A stretch of 64,000 bases of DNA from Bog-473 sp963783245. GTDB lineage: Bacteria > Actinomycetota > Acidimicrobiia > Acidimicrobiales > RAAP-2. How positions within the stretch are numbered: position 1 is the first letter of the stretch; every line of letters starts with the position of its first letter. Positions 50,851 through 59,556 of the stretch are shown one piece after another. Where the stretch lies: NCBI GenBank assembly GCA_963783245.1, contig CAWAMS010000002.1:186001-250000 (forward strand). Direction: 5' to 3'. The position numbers and the translations under genes are program-made. Under the pieces are notes generated by a model. That model saw nothing but the letters and a program-made list of their open reading frames with translations, ran no database searches and was not told the DNA's origin.

Positions 50851-51381
50851 GTGGCAGTAGCCGCGAAAAAACGGGCCCCGGCCAAGAAGGCCGTGAAACG
50901 GGCCCCAGCAAAGAAAGCAGTCAAGCGAGCCCCAGCAAAGAAAGCAGTCAAGCGCGCGGAGAAAGCCGTCAAGCGGACTGCAGTCAAGAAGGCGGTCAAG
51001 CGGGCCCCGGCCAAAAAGGCCGTCAAGAGGGCGCCGGCGAAGAAGGCCGTGAAGCGGGCCCCCGCGAAGAAGGCCGTGAAGCGCGCGCCGGCGAAGAAAG
51101 CCGTCAAGCGGACTGCGGCAAAGAAGGCGGTGAAGCGGGCCCCGGCCAAAAAGGCCGTCAAGAGGGCACCGGCGAAGAAAGCCGTCAAGCGCGCCCCCGC
51201 AAAGAGGGCCGTCAAGCGCGCACCGGCGAAGAAAGCCGTCAAGCGCGCACCGGCGAAGAAAGCCGTCAAGCGGACAACGGCGAAGAAGGCGGTGCGTCGC
51301 GCTCCGGCCAAGAAGGCCGTCAAGCGGACGACCGCCAAGAAGGCCGTCCGTCGAGCCCCGGCTCGCAAGGCGGCTCGTTGA
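50851..51381 (+). CDS. Lys/Ala/Pro repeat, histone H1-like DNA-binding protein
   Basis: 176 residues from the GTG at 50851 (GGGAGGT upstream). Almost the entire protein is about seventeen copies of a 9-residue unit, consensus KKAVKRAPA, with variants KRTAA and RRAPA. It has no acidic residue except one Glu and no aromatic residue, so it is intrinsically disordered and strongly basic. This is the composition of histone H1-like tails, such as the C-terminus of mycobacterial HupB or chlamydial Hc proteins, here without a folded HU domain. It should coat DNA or RNA. A strong terminator follows. Confidence 0.8.
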   Translation: MAVAAKKRAPAKKAVKRAPAKKAVKRAPAKKAVKRAEKAVKRTAVKKAVKRAPAKKAVKRAPAKKAVKRAPAKKAVKRAPAKKAVKRTAAKKAVKRAPAKKAVKRAPAKKAVKRAPAKRAVKRAPAKKAVKRAPAKKAVKRTTAKKAVRRAPAKKAVKRTTAKKAVRRAPARKAAR

Positions 51382-51416
51382 GCAGTTGAGCAGTTCGTTC
51401 TTTTGAGAGCGAGTGA

Positions 51417-51445
51417 AGTCGGGGGCCTGCGGGCCCCCGACTTTG
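51417..51445 (+). terminator. Rho-independent-type terminator
   Basis: AGTCGGGGGCC (51417-51427) pairs perfectly with GGCCCCCGACT (51432-51442) around TGCG, and T residues follow. It closes the histone-like gene and can also serve the convergent PIG-L gene. Confidence 0.8.
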
Positions 51446-51461
51446 CAATTGGGGGGTCGAC

Positions 51462-52244
51462 CTAGATATCGGCCACGAGGTGGAAGCTCTCGCCTTCGGT
51501 GAGTCCGGCCAGGGCCCCATGGTCATGCAACTGTGTCCGCACCCTGAGCCCAAACGCGTCGACCTCCGCCGATCCTGCGGTGTCGATACCCATGGTGCTC
51601 TCGAATTGACTCTCGTGCGCCAGCAGCGCCGCGATTTTGGTCGTGACGAAGCCAGAGACGTCTTCGACGTGGTTCGGCTCGTCCGCCTCCCACAGCAGCA
51701 GCGCCGATGGGCGGTGGGGCTCGAGGCCCTGATCCCTGAAGAAGTGCGGGTCGCGGGCGGCGACGATGGCGTCGGTGGTGATGAACCCCGCGTGCCGGTG
51801 ATCCGGATGGAGCCGGTAGCGTCGCCACGGGTCGTGCCCGAGGATGACGTCGGGACGGAGGCGCCGAATCCAAAGGGAGACGTCCCATTGCTCGGCGACA
51901 CCGTTGTGAAGCTCACCGTCGGTCCGTCCGAGAAAGACGACATCGCCTCCGCCGAGGAGCGCGGCGGCGCGCCGCTGCTCCTCCTGGCGTTGTGCCGCCA
52001 GGCTCGTCGGGTCGCGCCGGGGGTCCCAGGTTCCTTTCGTACCGTCCGTCAGGACGAGGTGGTGGATCGCCGCCCCTGCGGCCGCCCATTTCGCGAGCGT
52101 GCCGCCGCAGCCGAACTCGATGTCGTCAGGGTGCGCGCCGATGGCCACCACAACCGCCGGTGCGGTCAGATCGACCGAGAGGCTGCCGCGGTCGGGCAGA
52201 TCGTTGACGGCAACGATGCGGGCGGAGGATCCCTGTCCGCTCAC
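51462..52244 (-). CDS. PIG-L family N-acetylglucosaminyl deacetylase-like protein
   Basis: 260 residues from the GTG at 52244, overlapping the cofC stop by four bases. The zinc motif is AHPDDIEFGCGGTLAKW, with the distal HPDHRHAG supplying the second His. This family includes MshB and Mca of mycothiol metabolism and LmbE-like deacetylases. The position after cofC gives no clear substrate. It ends before the hairpin at 51417-51445. Confidence 0.88.
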   Translation of the reverse strand: MSGQGSSARIVAVNDLPDRGSLSVDLTAPAVVVAIGAHPDDIEFGCGGTLAKWAAAGAAIHHLVLTDGTKGTWDPRRDPTSLAAQRQEEQRRAAALLGGGDVVFLGRTDGELHNGVAEQWDVSLWIRRLRPDVILGHDPWRRYRLHPDHRHAGFITTDAIVAARDPHFFRDQGLEPHRPSALLLWEADEPNHVEDVSGFVTTKIAALLAHESQFESTMGIDTAGSAEVDAFGLRVRTQLHDHGALAGLTEGESFHLVADI

Positions 52245-52858
52245 CTCGCCAGCTCGACCACATCGGCCGGCCAATCCACGTCGTAGGCCAGGGCCGGTAT
52301 CCGCAGAATGCGGACAGGCAGCCCGATCCGGGTCGCCTCGGCGCGGTGTGACCGGAAGGAGCCGGGTCCATAGGTAAAGCGAAAGTCGCAGGCGACCGGC
52401 ACCCGGAGCACGTTCGTCCCGTCGTCCTTGCGATCAGGTACGAGCGTGATGCCGTCGAACGGGGCCAGTTTCCCGAGATCACGGGCGTGTGGAAGATCGC
52501 CGTGCGCGACGATCACCCACTCCACGCCTGCTGCGGCCAGCTGCTCCACGCCGGCCCGGACGGCGCCGTTGAGCCCTTGTCCGGGCTCCCACATGACGGT
52601 CGCTCCGTGGGCCTCCGCCCAGGCTGCGACTTCAGGATCGTCGCAGACGACGGCGACGGGGAGTGGGGCACACGCGGCGACGACGTTCTCGGCCATTGAT
52701 CGGACGAGGTGTTCGCGCATCTCATCGGTCATCGATCCGCCCAGTCGGCGCTTGGCCTGCGCGAACCCCTTGACCGGGATGAGCACGACTTCCCGCCCGA
52801 GGGTGACGCGGGAAGGTGCGGCTGGAGCCTGCGGGTGGGCGATGGCGCTGGCGGGCAC
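52241..52858 (-). CDS. cofC: Phosphoenolpyruvate/2-phospholactate guanylyltransferase (CofC/FbiD)
   Basis: 205 residues from the GTG at 52858, which stands exactly 7 bases after TACACT; the in-frame sequence further 5' is not conserved. Core motifs: VVLIPVKGFAQAKRRLGGSMTDEMREHLVRSMAENVV, PGQGLNGAVRAGVEQ, VIVAHGDLPHARDL and KDDGTNVLRVP. It makes the GDP- or GPP-activated acid used to build coenzyme F420. It is divergent from gpsA with 61 bp between start codons, and coupled to the PIG-L gene. Confidence 0.88.
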   Translation of the reverse strand: MPASAIAHPQAPAAPSRVTLGREVVLIPVKGFAQAKRRLGGSMTDEMREHLVRSMAENVVAACAPLPVAVVCDDPEVAAWAEAHGATVMWEPGQGLNGAVRAGVEQLAAAGVEWVIVAHGDLPHARDLGKLAPFDGITLVPDRKDDGTNVLRVPVACDFRFTYGPGSFRSHRAEATRIGLPVRILRIPALAYDVDWPADVVELAR

Positions 52859-52865
52859 GAGGGAC

Positions 52866-52871
52866 AGTGTA
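52866..52871 (-). promoter_or_regulatory. -10 box of cofC, leaderless type
   Basis: TACACT on the minus strand, exactly 7 bases before the GTG at 52858. Confidence 0.55.
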
Positions 52872-52906
52872 AGTGCGCGGGTCGTGCCGCTTCGTGGCGA
52901 CCGCCG

Positions 52907-52912
52907 TAGGCT
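52907..52912 (+). promoter_or_regulatory. -10 box of gpsA, leaderless type
   Basis: TAGGCT, exactly 7 bases before the ATG at 52920; identical in box and gap to the pafB site. Confidence 0.55.
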
Positions 52913-52919
52913 GAGGTGC

Positions 52920-53942
52920 ATGCGCGACCGTGTGGCAGTGGTGGGCGCCGGTTCGTGGGGCACAGCCGTGGCGGGACTGGTGGGCGCCGCACATCCCGTC
53001 ACCCTGTGGGCGCGCTCAGGGGAACTGGCGTCGTCCATCACGAGGACACGGGAGAATGCGACCTACCTCCCGGGAATCGCCTTGCCCGAAGGGCTCTCCG
53101 CCACCGCCTCACTCGAGGAGGCGCTGGCGGGGGCGGGTGTCGTCTTCATGGCGGTGCCTTCCCACGGGTTTCGGGCCGTGCTCGAGAACCTGCGACCGTT
53201 CGCGTCGGAGGTCGAGGCGATTGTCAGCCTGGCCAAGGGTATCGAGACCGGTACCAATCTCCGGATGTCGCAAGTGGTGGCGCAGGTCCTGCCCGCGACA
53301 CCGGCCGGCGTCCTCACTGGCCCCAATCTCGCCCGAGAGGTGGCCGAAGGGCAACCCGCCGCCTGCGTCGTGGCACTGCCCGACGAGACGTTGGCACGCC
53401 AGGTGCAGGATCTCCTCCACACCCGCACCTTTCGGGTCTACATGGGCACCGACGTCGTGGGCTGTGAAATTGCAGGGGCGACGAAGAACGTGATGGCGAT
53501 CGCCGCAGGCATCTGCGACGGGCTGGGATTCGGGGAGAACACGCGAGCGGTGCTGATCACCCGTGGGCTGGCCGAGTTGGGTCGCCTCGGCATCGCGTTG
53601 GGTGGACGGGTGCTGACGTTCGGCGGACTGGCCGGGGTAGGCGACATGGTGGCCACCTGCGCCAGCCCGAAGAGCCGCAACCGCAGCGTGGGCTTCCAGC
53701 TCGGGCAGGGCCGGACTCTCGACGAGATCGTCAACGGGATGCAGATGGTGGCCGAGGGGGTCAAGAGTGCCGGGCCCCTCGTCGGGTTGGCCCGGACACA
53801 CGGCGTCGAAATGCCGATCGCAGAGCAGGTCGAGGCCATCGTCGACGGGCGCTGCTCGCCCCGTGAGGCCCTTCTCTCGCTCATGGACCGGCCGTCACGC
53901 CCCGAATGGGACGAAGTGCCGCGCCACAGCGCTCCTCACTGA
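52920..53942 (+). CDS. gpsA: Glycerol-3-phosphate dehydrogenase [NAD(P)+]
   Basis: 340 residues from the ATG at 52920. Nucleotide fold VAVVGAGSWGTAVAGLVG; VFMAVPSHGFRAVL; LTGPNLAREVAEGQP; catalytic Lys in EIAGATKNVMAIAAGICDGLGFGENTRA; and the C-terminal GLAGVGDMVATCASPKSRNRSVG. It reduces dihydroxyacetone phosphate to sn-glycerol 3-phosphate for phospholipids. It is transcribed from its own short promoter region shared with cofC. Confidence 0.96.
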   Translation: MRDRVAVVGAGSWGTAVAGLVGAAHPVTLWARSGELASSITRTRENATYLPGIALPEGLSATASLEEALAGAGVVFMAVPSHGFRAVLENLRPFASEVEAIVSLAKGIETGTNLRMSQVVAQVLPATPAGVLTGPNLAREVAEGQPAACVVALPDETLARQVQDLLHTRTFRVYMGTDVVGCEIAGATKNVMAIAAGICDGLGFGENTRAVLITRGLAELGRLGIALGGRVLTFGGLAGVGDMVATCASPKSRNRSVGFQLGQGRTLDEIVNGMQMVAEGVKSAGPLVGLARTHGVEMPIAEQVEAIVDGRCSPREALLSLMDRPSRPEWDEVPRHSAPH

Positions 53943-53969
53943 GTCGCCGCCGCCTCCGCCACCTCCGGA

Positions 53970-56639
53970 TCAGTCGGCGCGGAGGCGAGCCGTGGCGATC
54001 CCGAAGGGGCGGAGCGCGAACGATCCCTCGAACGGCAGTACCGGATAGCCCCGCAGGTCGACGAGCCACCCCGCCTGCCCGGGAATGACGACCGTGGTGG
54101 GGTCAGGACTCGGGTTGAAGACACGCACCTCGAGCATTCCGCCCTCGCGACGCAACGCGCTCACCTCCGCCCCCCCGATGCCGAGAGCGTTCCCCGACGA
54201 GGCCCGGGTGCCTCCCCCCAGAGCGGTGACGACATCGAGTGGAAGGAGAACGTCGTCGGCCAGTGCGTAGGGGTCGTCATGTCCGAGCGCCAAGGCATAA
54301 TTCGAGCGACACGCGACGGCCCGTCATCTGCAGTCCCTCGACCGGGGTCAGTGGACCGGCGGGAAAGGGCCGGTACGCCATACCGAGGCGGGAGAGCATT
54401 CCGGTGGAGCGCAGCACGGTGAGAGCGATCGTGCCGGCTGCATCACCTTCCGGTGTCGAGGTGATGTCGACGAGCTCGTACTCGCAGACGCCGTCGTGGA
54501 CGACGGTCAGGCCGCCGGCGGAGACGAAGCGGTGGGCCGGCGCGGTCGGCAATCCGAATTCGTCGGGACGCCCTTCGGCCGTGAGGCCACGCTCGACCAC
54601 GGAGAACGCGCTTTCAGCCTGCGCTGTCCGCGCCGGCGCGGGCAGCGGGAGATGCACGCGGAGCCGGTGGTCCCTGCACGGGTTCACGAATGACGTCGCC
54701 ACCCTCACGACCGCTTCGTCCGCCCTGAGCTCGAGACGGGTCTCGACCTCGACGCGGTGCTCGCCGACCCGCCTCTGTGACGACCCGTCCACGTGATCGG
54801 GCCAGACATAGGTGGCGGTGATCTCCACGGTGGCCCGTACCGGCCCCCGCTCGACGACACGCACGGCGACGTCGAACGGTTCATCGATCAGCGTGTCGTG
54901 ACGCGGAGGCGAGTAGTTATAGGAGTCCCCGAGGTCCCCACCGTCGACGAGGTGGCCGTACCCCTCTCTCCCGTCGACCGAGAAGGTGCCGCGCCCGGCA
55001 TCGACCGCCACCGTGACGAGACCGTTGGTCATCGTCACCGGTGCGCCGGGCTCGCTCGCCACGACGGGGTGGGCCAACGGGGCCGGGGCGAACGCCTGCC
55101 ATCCGTAGCCGGGAACCTCGGCGGTCCTGGCCACGATGCGCCGGATGGGGGGTTGGTTCAGGTTGACGCGGATGACGGCGTCGGGCCGAGCTCCAGGCGG
55201 GCGTAAATGTCCTGCTTCGCCTCGGATATCGGCACGTTGGCCCGTTCTTCTGCTCCGATCGTGACCGTGATGGTGAGCCCTTCGTCGTCCTCTTCCACGC
55301 TCACGTCGTGGACCCAGGCGTCGTTGTCGATCTTGGGGCCCTGGAGCATGCTGAGCACGGTGCGCACGGTCGTGGCGTCGAGCACCATGGAGCCCGGGAG
55401 ACCGGCGCGCTCGGAGACCACCTGGACGTCCTTTGAGGGCGGCTGGTCCGCGCCGACCACCAGTTCGACCTGCCCTGCCCGCGCCCGATGGGCGGCGTTG
55501 AGGATGTAATTGCCCGGCTCGGCCAAGGAGCGGGCGAACGCGGCGACGGCGCGAGCGGCGAGACCGTCGCCGATGGTGCGCGCCTCGGCGTAGCGGTGCA
55601 GCACGGCGTCGACCACATCGTCCACCGAGCAGGCACAGATCGAGTCGTGTGCGGAGTTGCGGACCATTTCCTTCCATGCCAGGGCGAGCAGCTCGTGTGG
55701 CCATTGCGCCGGAGGTTGGAAGAGGGCGGCCAGCGGTTCGGCCCGTCGCTCCAGTGCCCGTTCCGCCAATGCCCCCACGCGCTTGACGTCGACGCGGTTG
55801 GACGTCACGCCCATCAGCATGTTGGAGCGGTACCCAGAGCGGAGCTCTCCCTGCCAGCGCTCCAGACCCTCTGTGGGGGCGACGGCCAGATACCTGGGGA
55901 GCGAGGTGATCTCGAACTCGAGGTCGTCTTGGAGCTCGTTCGCCTCTGCCACCACGGCGCCCAATCGGCGCTGGGGAAAGAGATGGTCCCCCCCGTTCAT
56001 GCACAGGAGGTCCTGGATCAGAAAGGTCGCCACCTCTTGGACGAGGTCCTCGGTACGCCGCACGAGCGCCTTGGCGTCATCGGGGAGCGCAGCACCGTTG
56101 CCATAGCCGACGGGCATATATTCCGCCCGCACACGAGAACCGTCCGGAGCTTCCCACCAGAACGCATTCTTGGTGACGGCTGAGGGCACACCTCGCCATA
56201 CCACTGTGTGCTCGAAGCCGGCTTCTCGGAGGATCTGGGGCATCTGGGCGATGTGCCCGAACATGTCGGGTAGATAGCCGACGTCCATGGCGCCCCCGAA
56301 CGCGGCGGCGCGCACGATGCCCATCTGGAGGTTCCGGATGATGGTCTCGCCCGAGGACAGGAACTCGTCCATCAGGATGTACCACGGTCCCATGCTCAAG
56401 CGGCCGGCCGCAGCCAATGCACGGAGCCGCTGTTCGGCTTCGGGGCGCACCTCGAGGTAGTCGTCGACGACGGCCATCTGACCGTCCAACATGAAGTACG
56501 GGTAGCCTGCGTCGGACTCGAGCAGGGGGAGGAGGACGTCGATCATGTCGACCAGATTCAGACGAAAGTCCTGGTATGACTCGTACCATTCCCGGTCCCA
56601 GTGCGAATGCGGGACGATGGCGATACGGCGGGGTGTCAT
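53970..56639 (-). pseudogene. GH38-family alpha-mannosidase broken by two frameshifts
   Basis: From the ATG at 56639 the first frame carries the GH38 catalytic domain: IAIVPHSHWDREWYESYQDF (metal His/Asp), GYLPDMFGHIAQMPQIL with the nucleophile-region Asp, and NGGDHLFPQ. It stops at 55158. The coding signal moves at about 55183-55187 to a second frame (RVNLNQPPIRRIVARTAEVPGYG) that ends at 54277. It moves again near 54298-54306 to a third (NYALALGHDDPYALADDVLLPLDVV) ending at 53970. One missing base and one extra base explain both, and the total of 2670 is a multiple of three. It would cleave alpha-mannosides. A leaderless-type promoter is intact. Confidence 0.85.
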
Positions 56640-56646
56640 GTCCGCC

Positions 56647-56652
56647 AGACTA
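56647..56652 (-). promoter_or_regulatory. -10 box of the GH38 gene, leaderless type
   Basis: TAGTCT on the minus strand, exactly 7 bases before the ATG at 56639. Confidence 0.55.
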
Positions 56653-56679
56653 TGGCGTGCAGTGGGCCACTGACAGGGC

Positions 56680-58206
56680 GTGGGTGTGGTGACGGACAAC
56701 GCACGCGCATGGTCCCGGCACAGACCGCAGGGCGCACCGCCTTTGTTGCCGGCCGATCTGACGGCCGGTCACACCCTCCCGCGGGTGTGGTCGCAACGTT
56801 GGCGTGATGAACCGCACCGTCCCGTCCTCCTCGAGGGGCACGGTTCTCGCGCCTCGCTGTCCGGCGCCGCTCTGGCCCAGCGGACGGGGCATGCCGCCGC
56901 AGCCCTGGCGGGGTGCGGTGTTGTGCCGGGGGACCGGGTGCTCTGGAGTTGCTCCGCGTCGATGGACTCGATCAGTGGCCTTCTCGGCGCGTTGCGCCTC
57001 GGCGCCGTCGTCGTCCCCGTCAACCCGTCCGCCACCAGGAGTGAGTTGCGCTACGTGGCCGGTGATGTCGAGCCGGCGGCGTGTCTCATCGATCGGGAAG
57101 AGGGGAAGGAATGGCTGTCCGGCACTGTCGCCGGGGCGGCGGTGCGCACTCCGGGCGAGCTCCTCGGCGCCGTGCGCGCAGAAGATGTCGCGTTGGACAC
57201 GGCCGAGCCCGGCGACGATGCGCTGATCGTCTACACCTCGGGCACGACCGGCGAGCCGAAGGGGGCGGTCCATACCCACGGTTCGCTGCTCGCGGGAACG
57301 CGGGCGCTGCACATGGCGTGGGGTTGGCGGCCCGAGGACCGCCTGATCCTGGCGCTTCCCCTCTTCCACGTGCACGGGCTGTGCGCGGGGTTGTTCGGCA
57401 CGCTGGCCGCGGGGGGGTCTGCCGTCGTCTTCGAACGGTTTGTTCCTGACCACGTCCTCGACGCCGTGCCCGGGAGCACGATGTTCTTCGGTGTTCCCAC
57501 CATGTACCACCGGTTGGCCGAGTCCGGCCGGGCGGAGGAACTGTCGGCCTTGCGACTCTGTGTCGCCGGATCGGCCCCTCTGTCCGCCGATCTGTGGCGG
57601 CGGTTCGACCGCGACTTCGGGGTATCGGTCCTCGAGCGCTACGGGATGTCCGAGACTCTCCTGACGCTGTCCAATCCGCTCGAGGGTGAGCGGCGACCAG
57701 GTTCGGTCGGATTTCCCCTGCCCGGCGTGGAGGCGGCGATCGCAGACCCCGACGGGGCGGGAATCGGCGAGCTGATGGTTCGTGGACCATCCCTCTGCCG
57801 CGGCTACTGGCGACGCGCTGATGCGTCCGCGGCGATGTGGCGCGACGGCTGGTTTGCCACCGGTGATCTGGCATCGGTCGGAGACGACGGGTACATCTCC
57901 ATCGTGGGCCGGCGAACCGAGCTCATCATCACGGGGGGGCACAACGTGTACCCGGCCGAAGTGGAAGCCGTCCTGGCGCGACATCACTCGGTCAGCGAGA
58001 TCGCCGTCGTTGGAGTGCCCTCGGCCGAGTGGGGAGAATCCGTGACCGCCTTCGTCGTCGGGCTCCACGGTGAGCCCGACGTCGACGCGTTGGTGCTGCT
58101 CGCGACACAAGAGTTGACCTCCTACAAGCGGCCGAGAGAGTTCCGCGTGGTTGCAGCCCTGCCCCGGAACGCAATGGGCAAGGTCGTCCGGGGGGACCTC
58201 CGGTAG
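56680..58206 (+). CDS. Acyl-CoA synthetase of the AMP-forming (ANL) family, MatB-like
   Basis: 508 residues; GTG codons at 56680, 56686 and 56689 are possible starts. P-loop YTSGTTGEPKGAVHTHGSL, adenylate motif ERYGMSETLLTLSNPLEGERRPGSVGFPLPGV, DGWFATGDLASVGDDGYISIVGRRTELIITGGHNVYP, and the C-terminal catalytic Lys in ALPRNAMGKVVRGDL. The GMSETLLTLSNPLEGERRPG stretch resembles malonyl-CoA synthetases, but fatty-acid or other acids are possible. It activates a carboxylate as its CoA thioester. It is divergent from the GH38 gene across 40 bp. Confidence 0.88.
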   Translation: MGVVTDNARAWSRHRPQGAPPLLPADLTAGHTLPRVWSQRWRDEPHRPVLLEGHGSRASLSGAALAQRTGHAAAALAGCGVVPGDRVLWSCSASMDSISGLLGALRLGAVVVPVNPSATRSELRYVAGDVEPAACLIDREEGKEWLSGTVAGAAVRTPGELLGAVRAEDVALDTAEPGDDALIVYTSGTTGEPKGAVHTHGSLLAGTRALHMAWGWRPEDRLILALPLFHVHGLCAGLFGTLAAGGSAVVFERFVPDHVLDAVPGSTMFFGVPTMYHRLAESGRAEELSALRLCVAGSAPLSADLWRRFDRDFGVSVLERYGMSETLLTLSNPLEGERRPGSVGFPLPGVEAAIADPDGAGIGELMVRGPSLCRGYWRRADASAAMWRDGWFATGDLASVGDDGYISIVGRRTELIITGGHNVYPAEVEAVLARHHSVSEIAVVGVPSAEWGESVTAFVVGLHGEPDVDALVLLATQELTSYKRPREFRVVAALPRNAMGKVVRGDLR

Positions 58207-58241
58207 AGGAGAACAGATGCTTCCCGGCGCAATTGTTGCGA

Positions 58242-58247
58242 TAGCGT
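58242..58247 (+). promoter_or_regulatory. -10 box of the GYD-domain gene
   Basis: TAGCGT, 6 bases before the ATG at 58254. Confidence 0.45.
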
Positions 58248-58253
58248 GAAGCC

Positions 58254-58553
58254 ATGTCGACATTTCTGATGCTCTCGACCGTGGGACCCGATGGTGCGGC
58301 CACCCTGGCCGAGAACCCCGACCGCCTCAAGGCGGTCAACGCGGAAGTCGAATCGATGGGTGTGCGCGTGCTGGCGCAGTGGGCCCTCCTCGGGCCCTAT
58401 GACTTCTGCACCGTGCTCGACGCGCCGGATGAGAAGACGATGGCGCGGGTCGCACTCGTCCTCGGCTCGCGTGGAACGCTCAAGACACTGACACTCTCAG
58501 CGATACCTATCGACGACTACATCGAGGCGGTCCGCCGGGTCCCGGCTGACTGA
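58254..58553 (+). CDS. GYD-domain small protein
   Basis: 99 residues. The ferredoxin-like GYD pattern is visible: FLMLSTVGPDGAATLAENPDRLKAVNAEVESMGVRVLAQWALLGPYDFCTVLDAPDEKTMARVALVLGSRGTLKTLTLSAIPIDDYIEAV. Such proteins are small alpha/beta dimers of unknown role found in many actinobacteria and archaea. It looks like a single gene with a leaderless-type start after the synthetase. Confidence 0.82.
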   Translation: MSTFLMLSTVGPDGAATLAENPDRLKAVNAEVESMGVRVLAQWALLGPYDFCTVLDAPDEKTMARVALVLGSRGTLKTLTLSAIPIDDYIEAVRRVPAD

Positions 58554-58576
58554 GGCCGCTCTGTGCTTCCCGAAGA

Positions 58577-58813
58577 TCAGTGCCACCAGAAGCCCTGACG
58601 GCTCCGTTGGCGGCGCACGTCGTCCCGGGAGAAGAGCTCGCCGAGGATGCTGCCGTCGGACAGCCGCCGGATGCGATATCCCTCCGGGGTGACTTCGGCC
58701 ACTTCGAATCCCCGTGTCCACGTGCCCTGATACCGATTCCGGACATCGACTTGCGTGCCCGGGGCAAGCGGGGACCGCGCGTTCGGCTCGAGTGCCCTCC
58801 CCCCAGTGCTCAC
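58577..58813 (-). CDS. Small conserved-looking protein, function unknown
   Basis: 78 residues from the GTG at 58813, six bases after a TACGAT box on the minus strand. The core reads GTQVDVRNRYQGTWTRGFEVAEVTPEGYRIRRLSDGSILGELFSRDDVR. This is a short SH3/Tudor-like beta barrel pattern that I have seen in actinobacterial hypothetical proteins. It ends RQRSRQGFWWH. No function is known; it is divergent from rnhB. Confidence 0.68.
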   Translation of the reverse strand: MSTGGRALEPNARSPLAPGTQVDVRNRYQGTWTRGFEVAEVTPEGYRIRRLSDGSILGELFSRDDVRRQRSRQGFWWH

Positions 58814-58819
58814 GCCCCC

Positions 58820-58825
58820 ATCGTA
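58820..58825 (-). promoter_or_regulatory. -10 box of the 78-residue protein gene
   Basis: TACGAT on the minus strand, 6 bases before the GTG at 58813. Confidence 0.45.
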
Positions 58826-58845
58826 TTGATGCCAGCCACTCGACC

Positions 58846-59556
58846 GTGACCGGTACGACGGGAGCCCGCGTCAGCACGCCGGATCTGGTCGAAGAGCGCG
58901 CGCTGCGCCGCCGCGGTCACGCGTGTATCGCAGGCATGGACGAGGTCGGTCGCGGTGCGTGGGCGGGCCCGGTGACCGTCGGTGTGGCCGTCGTCCCGCC
59001 CAAGGCGACCAAGCGGACACAGCCCCGCTGGCTCCGGGACTCGAAGCAACTCAGTGAAGCCCGGCGCGAGTCCATCTTCGAGAGCGTCGGCTCCTGGTGC
59101 GTCGATTGGGCGGTGGGCCACGCCTCTCCCGAGGAGTGCGATCGCTGGGGCATGCGCGTGGCGCTCCGCCTGGCATCGGAACGGGCGCTCGCCGGGTTGT
59201 CCTGCCCACCCGACGCCCTCCTCGTCGACGGACCGTTGGACCTCGTCTCGCCTCCCGGGCCCGGCACCGGCCCGTTCCGAGGATCGGTATACCCGATCAT
59301 CGACGGCGATGCCCGGTGCGCGTCGGTGGCGGCCGCCTCCGTGCTGGCCAAGGTGGTGCGGGACCGCCTCATGCGCGAGACGTCGGAGCATTTTCCGCCC
59401 TTCGCGTTCGAGCAGAACAAGGGATATCCCTCGCCCACGCACCAGATGGCGCTGCGGGGGTACGGCCTCTCCTCCATACACCGGCGCACCTGGTCCTTCG
59501 TGACGTCGCTTCCCTGGTCGGACGCCTGGCCGGTCAGCCGCGAAAGCTACCCCTGA
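58846..59556 (+). CDS. rnhB: Ribonuclease HII
   Basis: 236 residues from the GTG at 58846, which gives a short leader before the conserved core; the frame is open to 58714. Active-site motifs: IAGMDEVGRGAWAGPVTVGVAVV (Asp-Glu), RDSKQLSEARRE, DALLVDGPLDL and IIDGDARCASVAAASVLAKVVRDRLM. It removes ribonucleotides from DNA and RNA from hybrids. The C-terminal end (GYPSPTHQMALRGYGLSSIHRRTW) is typical. The last bases overlap the convergent hydrolase gene by ten. Confidence 0.93.
   Translation: MTGTTGARVSTPDLVEERALRRRGHACIAGMDEVGRGAWAGPVTVGVAVVPPKATKRTQPRWLRDSKQLSEARRESIFESVGSWCVDWAVGHASPEECDRWGMRVALRLASERALAGLSCPPDALLVDGPLDLVSPPGPGTGPFRGSVYPIIDGDARCASVAAASVLAKVVRDRLMRETSEHFPPFAFEQNKGYPSPTHQMALRGYGLSSIHRRTWSFVTSLPWSDAWPVSRESYP

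Noticed and set aside
47494..51381. Complete integrative conjugative element
   Set aside because: No integrase, att-site repeats, replication or secretion genes are visible, and the flanking genes are intact housekeeping genes.
50781..51389. Alternative frames over the Lys/Ala repeat gene, and a possible CRISPR-like repeat array
   Set aside because: The 27-base periodicity comes from the KKAVKRAPA codons; there are no unique spacers, and the chosen frame has the ribosome-binding site.
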